From positions 1 to 5,090 of the forward strand of contig JAMWBP010000074.1 in the NCBI GenBank assembly GCA_023819365.1: a DNA stretch of 5,090 nt, given 5' to 3'. Position 1 is the stretch's first letter, and the number at the start of each line of letters is the position of its first letter. The position numbers were made by a program, and so were the translations under genes. The DNA is from Candidatus Omnitrophota bacterium. GTDB taxonomy: Bacteria > Ratteibacteria > UBA8468 > B48-G9 > JAFGKM01. Shown piece by piece: positions 1 to 5,090 of the stretch. A model generated the notes under the pieces. The model did not search any database. It saw nothing but the letters and a program-made list of their open reading frames with translations, and was not told the DNA's origin.

Positions 1-243
1 TTGATTGATGATATGACATTCTCCGATAATCGGGGATTCAATTCCAGACGCAAGCCCAAATAAGTGCTTTATATGATTGAGTAATCCCTCATCTTTTATA
101 CTTTTATCTTCATAATAAAGTTCAACCCTATCACAGGTTTTTAAAAGGACATAGGAAACGGGAAGTCTTTTTGTAAGATCATTATAAAAATCCTCCCTTT
201 CTTCAATAGAAAAGTGATAGTCTTTTCCCCTAAAGCCCAGCAT
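1..243 (-). CDS. hemA: Glutamyl-tRNA reductase, N-terminal part (runs off the left edge)
   Basis: This enzyme reduces glutamyl-tRNA(Glu) to glutamate-1-semialdehyde with NADPH, the first step of the C5 route to 5-aminolevulinate and all tetrapyrroles, in the cytoplasm. I translated 81 residues by hand. The catalytic-cysteine motif is TCDRVELYY, with Cys37 as the expected nucleophile (family form: TCNRTE). It is followed by HLFGLASGIESPIIGE at residues 60-75, which matches the family's HLFRVASGLDSMVLGE; His60 is the likely counterpart of the conserved active-site histidine. The start is the only possible one: two codons upstream there is an in-frame TAG, and an AAGGAG site (254-259) lies 10 bases before the ATG. 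The ATG lies inside the end of sirC, with a 14-base overlap, suggesting translational coupling. Domain I looks short: Cys37 to His60 is 23 residues, against roughly 49 in E. coli. The NADPH and dimerisation domains lie outside the window. Confidence 0.9.
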   Translation of the reverse strand, partial: MLGFRGKDYHFSIEEREDFYNDLTKRLPVSYVLLKTCDRVELYYEDKSIKDEGLLNHIKHLFGLASGIESPIIGECHIINQ

Positions 244-682
244 CTTCTAAAAACTCCTTTATCTTATTTCTTAAATCTATACTTTTCCTGACATCTTTCG
301 CATTGCTTGTCACAGCAATACTGAAGTGGTCCTTTTTGTAAATAGCAGGAGAAATGAAATCTGAAAGAGCAGGTTTATCGCAGACATTGACAAGAATTTT
401 CAAACTATTTGCATCTTCTGAAATTTTTCTATTTAAATTTTCATCATTGCTACAGGCATAAACAAGAAAATATCCTTTAAGATACTTTTTTTTATAGCTC
501 TTTTTTATAAATTTGTGCTCTCCAAATTCTCTCACAAGCTCTTCTTTGAATTCCTTAGCAAGAAAATCAATATCTTTGGTATACTGGCTGAGTATTTTTG
601 CTTTTTGAAACGCCACACTTCCACCCCCAATAATCAATATTCTTTTACCAGATATATTAATGCCCACTGGTAAAAAATTCAT
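230..682 (-). CDS. sirC: Precorrin-2 dehydrogenase (SirC/Met8/CysG N-domain type), possibly also ferrochelatase
   Basis: The family oxidises precorrin-2 to sirohydrochlorin with NAD+, and some members also insert Fe2+ to give siroheme, the cofactor of assimilatory sulfite reductase. The 150-residue protein begins with the usual MNFLPVGINISGKRILIIGGG: a short lead, then a Rossmann strand and the NAD loop GGGSVAFQK at 19-27. NVCDKPALSDFISPA follows at 99-113; Asp102 aligns with the catalytic aspartate (Asp104 of CysG, Asp141 of Met8). TSNAKDVRKS at 125-134 replaces the usual SSGGxSP loop, with Ser126 matching CysG Ser128 by spacing. The C-terminal methyltransferase domain of CysG is absent, as in stand-alone SirC proteins, though 150 residues is at the short end. 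An AGGAG directly after the cysN stop lies 5 bases before the ATG. Position between cysN and hemA fits a role in supplying siroheme. Whether it also chelates iron cannot be told from sequence. Confidence 0.9.
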   Translation of the reverse strand: MNFLPVGINISGKRILIIGGGSVAFQKAKILSQYTKDIDFLAKEFKEELVREFGEHKFIKKSYKKKYLKGYFLVYACSNDENLNRKISEDANSLKILVNVCDKPALSDFISPAIYKKDHFSIAVTSNAKDVRKSIDLRNKIKEFLEDAGL

Positions 683-692
683 CTTATCTCCT

Positions 693-2486
693 TTATATAT
701 AATACTCTATAATCTCTCTTTTCACCAGGTCTTCTATTATATTCTTTACAATTTTTTCACACTCTTCGTTTTCGTTATATTGAACATTATAAAAATTTTT
801 CTTTTCAGAGGAATCAATACCAACGACAAATATTTCATGGGGAGTATTTAACAATTCAAGAAGTTCTAATTCATAGCTTTTTAAATCTGGAATATAGCTT
901 ATGAATATAATCCCTGCATCTGTTATAATATGGGCAACTTCTCCAAGCCTTCTAATTTCTTCACTTCTATCAAAATCTTCTCTAAAATTCAAATCCCTGT
1001 CAAGCCCAACAGAAAGAGAAGCAAGTGATAAAAAGTATGAATGTTTATCTAGAATAAAAAGCTCTTTTTCAAGCCTCTTTGCAACCTCAGAAATCAATTG
1101 GATCTCACTACCAGTAACAAGTATAAACTTACCCTTATGTTTGTAAAAGCTCTCCCTTTCTTCTTTTGATACAAAACCTTTTTCCCAGAGTTTTTCTCTT
1201 TCTTTTATTGCTTCTTCAAAGGAGGTAAGTTTATCTTCAAGTTTTTCGAGTATAATTCCGCATCCAGATATGTGAAAATTGTCAACGAGAACAAATCGAG
1301 AAGTTCTTTTGAGTTTAGTTGAAATATCAAAAACAACCGGTCTTGTTGCTTCAACAATACAAACCCCGATGTCATATCGTTCAAGTTTGTCCTTTCTAAT
1401 AATATTCTGTGGATCAGTAGCATCTATCACTTTTTCCACATCAGTAATTCTTAAGTTTACCTTTTGCGTTCCTATCCTTGCCTGATAAGGTTTATTAAGG
1501 ATAAGGGGAGCGACCTCCATCCAGAAAATATTTGCAAGAAACCTTCTTGATAAGTGTGGAGCTTCTTCGTTTTCTTTTACGATTAATTCCCCGGAAGAGA
1601 CATAGTAGAATTTGTCTTTTATTATAAGTCCAACACTTTGTCCTGCATATGCCTTCTCAAGATTTTGAGGGAAAAACTCTATAGATTCGATAGAGGTTTT
1701 TTTCTTTGATGGATAGAATATTATACTATCATCTTTGTTTATTTCTCCATAGTCTATTGTTCCAGCTATAATTCTCCTTTCATCGTTGCCAGAGGTAAAC
1801 TTATACACATCATGAACAAAGAAACGAAATGGCATTTCTCTATTTTTATCTTTAACTTCAAGTCTTTCTATCTTTTCTAAAATAGTTTTTCCTGAATACC
1901 ATAAAAGGTTTTCTGATTTTTTTGTTATATTATCACCATTTTTAGCACTCACAGGAATAAAATCTACTTTTTCTATACCAACAGAAAAAAGAAATTTTCT
2001 ATACTCTTCTACAATTGAGAGAAAAACACTTTCATCATAATGAACTAAATCCATCTTGTTCACAGCAACACAAACATTTTCAAGTCCAAGAATTGAAAGT
2101 AAATAACCATGTCTTTTAGTATTTTCTTTTACTCCTTCTTTGGCATCTATAACAATAATTGCAGCATTAGCCCTGGATGCACCTGTTACCATATTTTTAA
2201 TGAACTCAAAATGACCTGGTGCATCAATGATTAGATAGTCTCGCTTTTCAGTCTTAAAAAAACACCTTGCTGCATCTATAGTAATCCCCTGTGATTGCTC
2301 TTCCTTTAGAGCATCAAGCAAAAAGGCATATTCAAATACTTTTGCATTCCTTTCACAATATGCTTTTATAGCCTCAAGTTTGCCTTCAGGCAAAGAACCC
2401 GTATCAGCTAAAAGTCTTCCAATAAGTGTACTTTTACCATGATCTACATGGCCAATAATAACAATATTTAATTGCTCTCTATTCAT
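693..2486 (-). CDS. cysN: Sulfate adenylyltransferase GTPase subunit CysN fused to a degenerate APS-kinase-like domain
   Basis: With CysD this forms ATP sulfurylase, in which GTP hydrolysis drives the formation of APS from ATP and sulfate. The 597-residue protein has all translation-factor GTPase motifs: G1 GHVDHGKST at 12-20, G2 around QGITID at 66-71, G3 DAPGH at 88-92, G4 NKMD at 143-146 and G5 SAK at 180-182. EF-Tu-like beta-barrel domains follow, starting near [13 protein letters not shown] and continuing to about residue 430. From about 452 to the end, a region of roughly 146 residues is derived from APS kinase: [19 protein letters not shown] at 512-530 and GLDRDLNF at 494-501 match CysC (IRRIGEVAKLFADAGL; GLxxDLGF). 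The P-loop is gone: [16 protein letters not shown] stands where GLSGAGKST is expected, and the DGDN motif is LDKH. The tail is therefore probably not a working kinase. The G1 loop GHVDHGKST is closer to EF-Tu than the GSVDDGKST of E. coli CysN. An AAAGGAG lies 5 bases before the ATG; the gap to cysD is 35 bases. Confidence 0.93.
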   Translation of the reverse strand: MNREQLNIVIIGHVDHGKSTLIGRLLADTGSLPEGKLEAIKAYCERNAKVFEYAFLLDALKEEQSQGITIDAARCFFKTEKRDYLIIDAPGHFEFIKNMVTGASRANAAIIVIDAKEGVKENTKRHGYLLSILGLENVCVAVNKMDLVHYDESVFLSIVEEYRKFLFSVGIEKVDFIPVSAKNGDNITKKSENLLWYSGKTILEKIERLEVKDKNREMPFRFFVHDVYKFTSGNDERRIIAGTIDYGEINKDDSIIFYPSKKKTSIESIEFFPQNLEKAYAGQSVGLIIKDKFYYVSSGELIVKENEEAPHLSRRFLANIFWMEVAPLILNKPYQARIGTQKVNLRITDVEKVIDATDPQNIIRKDKLERYDIGVCIVEATRPVVFDISTKLKRTSRFVLVDNFHISGCGIILEKLEDKLTSFEEAIKEREKLWEKGFVSKEERESFYKHKGKFILVTGSEIQLISEVAKRLEKELFILDKHSYFLSLASLSVGLDRDLNFREDFDRSEEIRRLGEVAHIITDAGIIFISYIPDLKSYELELLELLNTPHEIFVVGIDSSEKKNFYNVQYNENEECEKIVKNIIEDLVKREIIEYYI

Positions 2487-2521
2487 ATCAACTCCTTTAA
2501 AAAATCTTGAATTCCTTTTCT

Positions 2522-3409
2522 TTACATATACCCATCTTTTCTCAATGTTTCAAGGCTTCCTCCATCCTCCTTATCCTGTTCCCTTCCTGCCCTCTCTGCA
2601 ATTTTAGCAAACTTTCCTGTTTTCAGTTCTTCTATTATCTCATAAACATTCGTAGCTGTTGAATCAACTGGTTTAGTACAGGGATAGCAACCAAGGGAAC
2701 GATATCTTTTCCCATTTCCTTGATTAAAATAAAGAGAAACAACTTTTACTTTTTCTCTTGCTATATACTCCCATATATCAAGTTCGGTCCAATCAAGAAG
2801 TGGGTGAATTCTTACATGTGTCTTTGGAGGAAAGCTTGTGTTAAAATAGTTCCATATTTCCGGGGGTTGGTCTGCAATATTCCATTCACTTTCCTCTCCA
2901 CGAGGAGAAAAGTATCTTTCTTTTGATCTACTTCCTTCCTCATCTGCCCTTATACCTACAATTACACCACCAAATGGTTCTCTATTATCCCACACCTCAA
3001 ATTGTCCACTCTTATGATTTAATCTATATCTTGGCCACTCCCCTGAAAGCGTATACTTTAATGCATCGCTTTTAAGATATTTACAGCACGTTATTCTATC
3101 TACATTACCATCCGGGAAAGTAAGTTTCTTTTTAAGGGCTTCCTTATTTTCTCCGTAGATAAGCTCAAAACCAAGTTCTAAGGCAAGTTTATTCCTGTAC
3201 TCTATCATTTCAGGAATCTTATAATGTGTATCAATATGAAGTAAAGGGAAAGGAATATGTCCAAAAAAAGCCTTTTGAGCTAATCTTAAAAGTACGGTAC
3301 TATCCTTACCTATTGACCATAGCATAACAAGATTTTTATTCTTAAACTCTCTGTAAGCTTCTCTAATTATATAAATACTCTGGTCTTCAAGTTTTGAAAT
3401 TCTATCCAT
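2522..3409 (-). CDS. cysD: Sulfate adenylyltransferase catalytic subunit CysD (ATP pyrophosphatase fold)
   Basis: CysD catalyses the attack of sulfate on the alpha-phosphate of ATP to give APS and pyrophosphate, in complex with CysN. With the start chosen here it is 295 residues, close to the family length of about 300. The PP-loop is SIGKDS at 32-37, followed by [11 protein letters not shown] near 54-64, [10 protein letters not shown] near 108-117, [14 protein letters not shown] at 152-165, [16 protein letters not shown] at 240-245 and the C-terminal [15 protein letters not shown] from 273, all typical of CysD. The reading frame stays open for 12 more codons to an ATG at 3445, but that start would overlap cysK by 26 bases. 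The ATG at 3409 has AGGAG (3417-3421) 7 bases upstream, overlapping the cysK stop, and begins [18 protein letters not shown], as family members do. The gap to cysK is 10 bases. It must work with the cysN product encoded next. Confidence 0.95.
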   Translation of the reverse strand: MDRISKLEDQSIYIIREAYREFKNKNLVMLWSIGKDSTVLLRLAQKAFFGHIPFPLLHIDTHYKIPEMIEYRNKLALELGFELIYGENKEALKKKLTFPDGNVDRITCCKYLKSDALKYTLSGEWPRYRLNHKSGQFEVWDNREPFGGVIVGIRADEEGSRSKERYFSPRGEESEWNIADQPPEIWNYFNTSFPPKTHVRIHPLLDWTELDIWEYIAREKVKVVSLYFNQGNGKRYRSLGCYPCTKPVDSTATNVYEIIEELKTGKFAKIAERAGREQDKEDGGSLETLRKDGYM

Positions 3410-3414
3410 AAAAA

Positions 3415-3422
3415 CTCTCCTA
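3415..3422 (-). promoter_or_regulatory. Ribosome binding site that sets the cysD start
   Basis: TAGGAGAG on the minus strand contains the cysK stop codon (TAG, 3420-3422) and the Shine-Dalgarno core AGGAG for cysD in the same bases. A ribosome terminating on cysK covers the cysD initiation site, so the two are probably translationally coupled. It decides in favour of the ATG at 3409 over the upstream in-frame ATGs at 3427 and 3445. Confidence 0.75.
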
Positions 3423-4352
3423 TACATTATAATATTGTGCAACACTGAAATATCTCTCTCCGCTATCAGGCAAAACTGTAACTACTCTTTTGCCTTTCCC
3501 GAGTTTTTTGGCTACCTTGAGGGCTACAAATACATTCGCTCCAGAAGAAATACCGGCAAAAATCCCTTCTTCTTTTGCAAGCCTTTGAGAAGTTTTAAAA
3601 GCTTCATTATCATTTACCTTAAATATTTCATCTATAATATTCCTATTAAGAACAGAAGGAATAAAACCTGCTCCGATACCAGGAATCTTATGTGGACCTG
3701 GTTTTTCTCCAGATAACACAGCAGAAGTTGCAGGTTCAACTGCTATTATTTTTATCTCTTTATTGTTCTCTTTAAGTATTTCGCCTACACCTGTTATAGT
3801 TCCACCTGTTCCAACACCAGCAACAAAACCATCAATTTTTCCCCCTGTGGCATTTAGTATCTCTTTTGCTGTTGTCCTTCTATGTATTTCTGGATTAGCA
3901 GGATTATTAAATTGCCTTAGAATGAAAGATTTCTCTATTTTTTTGGCAAGTTCCTCAGACTTTTTAATAGAACCTTCCATACCTTCAAATGCTGGTGTAA
4001 GTACAACCTCAGCACCATAAGACTTTAGAATATAAATTCTTTCAAGACTCATTGACTCAGGCATTACAAGAATACATCTATACCCTTTAACAGCACAAAT
4101 CATAGCTATTCCAATACCTGTATTGCCTGATGTAGGCTCAATAATCGTAGATCCTTTCTCAAGTAAGCCGTTCTTTTCTGCATCCTCTATCATGGAAAGG
4201 GCGATTCTATCCTTTATACTTCCTCCAGGATTAAAGAATTCAATCTTAACAAAAATCTCTGCCATGTTTTCTTCAACAATTTTATTAAGCTTTACCATGG
4301 GTGTATGACCTATAAGATCAAGAATATTTCGATATAAATTATCTACTTTCAT
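3420..4352 (-). CDS. cysK: Cysteine synthase (O-acetylserine sulfhydrylase), PLP-dependent
   Basis: CysK makes cysteine from O-acetylserine and sulfide and so closes the assimilation pathway, in the cytoplasm. The 310-residue protein is full length for the family. It shows NPGGSIKDR at 41-49, with Lys47 as the PLP Schiff-base lysine; the substrate loop PTSGNTG at 73-79; the phosphate-binding loop GTGGT at 181-185; HKIPGIGAGFIP at 221-232, the usual region that contacts partner proteins and closes the active site; GISSGAN at 267-273; and PDSGERY at 295-301, whose serine contacts the pyridine nitrogen. A GGAGG lies about 5 bases before the ATG. It is the first gene after the repeat-rich gap and probably the first of the operon. 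A CysM or cystathionine beta-synthase-like activity cannot be fully excluded from motifs, but the length, lack of CBS domains and sulfate-assimilation context favour CysK. Confidence 0.95.
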   Translation of the reverse strand: MKVDNLYRNILDLIGHTPMVKLNKIVEENMAEIFVKIEFFNPGGSIKDRIALSMIEDAEKNGLLEKGSTIIEPTSGNTGIGIAMICAVKGYRCILVMPESMSLERIYILKSYGAEVVLTPAFEGMEGSIKKSEELAKKIEKSFILRQFNNPANPEIHRRTTAKEILNATGGKIDGFVAGVGTGGTITGVGEILKENNKEIKIIAVEPATSAVLSGEKPGPHKIPGIGAGFIPSVLNRNIIDEIFKVNDNEAFKTSQRLAKEEGIFAGISSGANVFVALKVAKKLGKGKRVVTVLPDSGERYFSVAQYYNV

Positions 4353-4369
4353 TTTTCCTCCATTTCTAT

Positions 4370-4400
4370 CTATAAGTTCTGTCCAAAATTTTTATGGCAA
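4370..4400 (-). promoter_or_regulatory. Weak candidate promoter of cysK
   Basis: On the minus strand TTGCCA (4395-4400) is followed after 18-19 bases by CTTATA/TTATAG (4370-4376). A transcript from here would have a very short leader before the GGAGG and ATG of cysK. Both boxes are imperfect and the region is AT-rich, so chance is a real alternative. The operon may instead be read through from the permease gene. Confidence 0.22.
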
Positions 4401-4422
4401 AAAAGTTATAACAAATTTTAAA

Positions 4423-4460
4423 GGGTTTTTTACTTTTTAGTAAAAAGCTGGCAAAAACCC
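4423..4460. repeat. Nested T/A-rich hairpin
   Basis: GGGTTTTT (4423-4430) pairs with AAAAACCC (4453-4460). Inside it, TTTTTACT (4427-4434) and AGTAAAAA (4439-4446) form a perfect 8-bp stem around a TTTT loop; the two stems share bases and would compete. The inner stem is almost pure A/T and is not followed by a clean T-run on either strand, so I do not call it a terminator. It borders the larger inverted repeat and may be its edge. Confidence 0.6.
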
Positions 4461-4463
4461 CAT

Positions 4464-4501
4464 GTTACTTTCTTTTGTCCACAGCAACAAAAGAAAGTAA
4501 C
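4464..4501. repeat. Perfect 15-bp inverted repeat with 8-base loop
   Basis: GTTACTTTCTTTTGT (4464-4478) is the exact reverse complement of ACAAAAGAAAGTAAC (4487-4501), separated by CCACAGCA. Downstream on the plus strand is CCAAAGAAAA, and there is no T-run adjacent on either strand, which argues against an intrinsic terminator. From memory, closely similar palindromes (TTACTTTCTTTT ... AAAAGAAAGTAACCAAAGAAA) occur as dispersed intergenic repeats in unrelated bacteria; this was not checked by search. Confidence 0.85.
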
Positions 4502-4516
4502 CAAAGAAAAATGCTG

Positions 4517-4694
4517 CCCCGCTGGTCTTGCTCAATAGCCTAACTTGAAAAAATCTACCCTCGCACATTCGGCATCCCTTTTTTGCTCAGGGCAAGCCTG
4601 CCTCAAGGTACTCGGGACGGAAAACCTACTGTTTTCCTCTGTAAAATACTAAAGTAAGATTTTTTCAGTAAGCTCAATCGCAAGACATGCGGGG
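4517..4694. repeat. Long imperfect inverted repeat (about 180 bases end to end)
   Basis: Three blocks of the left arm match the right arm in mirrored order: CCCCGC (4517-4522) with GCGGGG (4689-4694); GTCTTGC (4525-4531) with GCAAGAC (4680-4686); and TGAAAAAATCT (4546-4556) with AGATTTTTTCA (4657-4667). The stretch between the second and third blocks is unpaired but contains GCTCAAT in direct orientation in both arms (4530-4536 and 4672-4678). The inner 100 bases include a smaller hairpin and GC-rich sequence. Matched blocks in conserved order suggest a decayed long palindrome, such as a non-autonomous element or a structured transcript, and not chance pairing. No transposase and no clear target-site duplication are visible. 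Confidence 0.65.
4619..4637. repeat. Small hairpin inside the long inverted repeat
   Basis: GGAAAAC (4619-4625) and GTTTTCC (4631-4637) form a perfect 7-bp stem around CTACT. It is located near the centre of the larger palindrome, as an apical or side stem would be. No T-run follows on either strand. Confidence 0.6.
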
Positions 4695-4706
4695 AAGTTA
4701 AATCAC

Positions 4707-4752
4707 AACTTTATGAACTTTACGAACTTTCAACTTTATAAACTTTATAACT
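4707..4752. repeat. Tandem array of a 9-mer (AACTTTAYR), five units
   Basis: The units on the plus strand are AACTTTATG (4707), AACTTTACG (4716), a 7-base AACTTTC (4725), AACTTTATA (4732) and AACTTTATA (4741), followed by the start of another, ACT. The units abut with no spacers, so this is a minisatellite-like array and not a CRISPR. On the minus strand the array falls within a 19-codon open frame (4757 down to 4698). Confidence 0.8.
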
Positions 4753-4779
4753 GACATTCCTAACTTCTTCCTCCTTTCC

Positions 4780-4794
4780 CCCGATATACTCGGG
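4780..4794. repeat. Short GC stem CCCGA/TCGGG
   Basis: CCCGA (4780-4784) and TCGGG (4790-4794) flank TATAC. The right half belongs to the decamer TACTCGGGAC (4787-4796), which also occurs at 4609-4618. Neither strand has a T-run after it, so it is not a typical terminator. Confidence 0.4.
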
Positions 4795-4801
4795 ACAAGT
4801 T

Positions 4802-4817
4802 TCATAAAATTTTATGA
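4802..4817. promoter_or_regulatory. Perfect 16-bp AT palindrome just after the permease stop
   Basis: TCATAAAATTTTATGA is its own reverse complement and ends two bases from the stop codon of the permease gene (4820-4822). It could be a protein-binding dyad or a weak 6-bp hairpin with an AATT loop. On the minus strand it is followed by AACTTGTCCC, not a T-run, so a rho-independent terminator is unlikely. A loosely similar sequence, CCAAAATTTTTATGG, lies at 4383-4397 upstream of cysK. Function unknown. Confidence 0.4.
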
Positions 4818-4819
4818 CA

Positions 4820-5090
4820 TTACCCTCTATATAGTAAGAAAATATGTAAAAAATAGCTTAAAATAACCGTTAAAATAGGAATTAAAAACCATGCAAATAT
4901 AACCTTTCTTACCACTGTTTTACCTGTTGTTAATCCTATTCCATCTTTTATTACACTTACTCCAAACACTGCAAATGTAGCGAACTGAACATAAGGTGTA
5001 GGAAGTCCAAGTAAGGAGGCAGTAATAACAAAAGTTGAAGTAACAAAAGAAACAACTCCTGCAGATATTTCTCCAAGTGGTATGATCTCT
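4820..5090 (-). CDS. PiT-family anion permease, C-terminal 89 residues (probable sulfate permease; runs off the right edge)
   Basis: I translated this partial gene by hand; its start lies beyond the right edge, and it ends with TAA at 4822-4820. The 89 residues hold two strongly hydrophobic segments. The first runs from about SAGVVSFVTSTFVITASLLGLP, then a Pro-rich re-entrant-like stretch; the second is VIFAWFLIPILTVILSYFLHIFLL near the end, preceded by TVVRK. This arrangement (ASxLGxP, a small-residue segment, a basic loop, then AWxLxxP and a last helix) matches the C-terminal repeat of the PiT phosphate/sulfate transporters. The PiT signature PVSTTH after the LG is replaced by PTPYVQ, so phosphate transport is doubtful. 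In Bacillus subtilis a PiT-type protein, CysP, is the sulfate permease encoded with sulfate-activation genes, so sulfate uptake is the best inference here. It is separated from cysK by 467 bases and may be a separate transcription unit. Confidence 0.65.
   Translation of the reverse strand, partial: EIIPLGEISAGVVSFVTSTFVITASLLGLPTPYVQFATFAVFGVSVIKDGIGLTTGKTVVRKVIFAWFLIPILTVILSYFLHIFLLYRG

Larger units (their letters stand above)
4353..4819. other. 467-base intergenic region, rich in palindromes and repeats, no conventional gene
   Basis: No frame on either strand gives a recognisable protein here; conceptual translations are broken by stops. The segment splits into three parts. The first (4353-4422) is an AT-rich leader of cysK with a possible promoter. 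The second (4423-4697) is a block of nested inverted repeats that is richer in GC than the genes around it between about 4510 and 4620. The third (4698-4819) holds a tandem 9-mer array, a small GC hairpin and an AT palindrome. I looked for SAM riboswitch, T-box, cobalamin riboswitch and tRNA signatures on both strands and saw none. The individual elements are listed separately. Confidence 0.8.

Noticed and set aside
3410..3445. A longer cysD reading frame starting at 3445 and overlapping cysK
   Set aside because: The extra 12 residues are not family-like, the upstream ATGs have no proper Shine-Dalgarno site, and the ATG at 3409 has AGGAG 7 bases upstream and starts like other CysD proteins.
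3435..4308. Several open frames on the plus strand opposite cysK, and similar ones opposite cysN and cysD
   Set aside because: They lie wholly inside strongly supported genes on the other strand, have no recognisable motifs and no ribosome sites, and reflect the AT-rich antisense frames of those genes.
4463..4501. A 12-codon plus-strand frame (MLLSFVHSNKRK) within the 15-bp inverted repeat
   Set aside because: No ribosome site precedes it and it is simply the palindrome read through; there is no evidence of translation.
4423..4501. Intrinsic terminator for the permease transcript
   Set aside because: The stems are stable enough in length, but neither is followed directly by a T-run on the minus strand, and the T-tracts present are part of the stems.
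4707..4752. CRISPR array
   Set aside because: The units are 9 bases and abut directly; there are no spacers of the right size.
4353..4819. Riboswitch leader for cysK (SAM, T-box or cobalamin type)
   Set aside because: None of the conserved core sequences of these classes could be seen on the minus strand, and the bases closest to cysK are AT-rich without a matching aptamer layout.

Overview
The window is an AT-rich bacterial segment in which every convincing gene lies on the minus strand. It is best read from right to left as an assimilatory sulfate-reduction and siroheme locus. The order of transcription is: a PiT-type anion permease (3' end only), a 467-base repeat-rich gap, cysK, cysD, cysN with a decayed APS-kinase tail, sirC, then hemA (5' end only, running off the left edge). 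The five genes from cysK to hemA have gaps of 10, 35 and 10 bases and one 14-base overlap. Most have a purine-rich Shine-Dalgarno site a few bases before the start, so they look like one operon.

The genes form a chain. The permease probably imports sulfate. CysD and CysN form ATP sulfurylase, which makes adenosine 5'-phosphosulfate (APS). CysK joins the final product, sulfide, to O-acetylserine to make cysteine. SirC and HemA serve tetrapyrrole synthesis: HemA starts it and SirC converts precorrin-2 to sirohydrochlorin (possibly siroheme), the cofactor of sulfite reductase. The APS/PAPS reductase and sulfite reductase genes are not in the window. The APS-kinase-like tail of CysN lacks the ATP-binding P-loop, so a route through direct APS reduction is more likely than one through PAPS, unless a separate kinase exists elsewhere.

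The stretch 4353-4819 holds no conventional gene. It is packed with structure: a T/A-rich hairpin, a perfect 15-bp inverted repeat, a roughly 180-base imperfect palindrome with higher GC than the genes, a smaller 7-bp hairpin inside it, a tandem 9-mer array that also forms a 19-codon open frame, and a perfect 16-bp AT palindrome just after the permease stop. It looks like a dispersed intergenic repeat, or several, inserted between the permease and cysK.

The organism cannot be named from this sequence. Low GC, strong Shine-Dalgarno sites, the EF-Tu-like CysN with a CysC-derived tail and the [12 protein letters not shown] CysD resemble anaerobic bacteria such as Clostridia and related deep-branching or thermophilic lineages; that is an inference from remembered family members. 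I found no clearly new biological system. The most interesting items are the decayed kinase domain and the palindromic repeat block.
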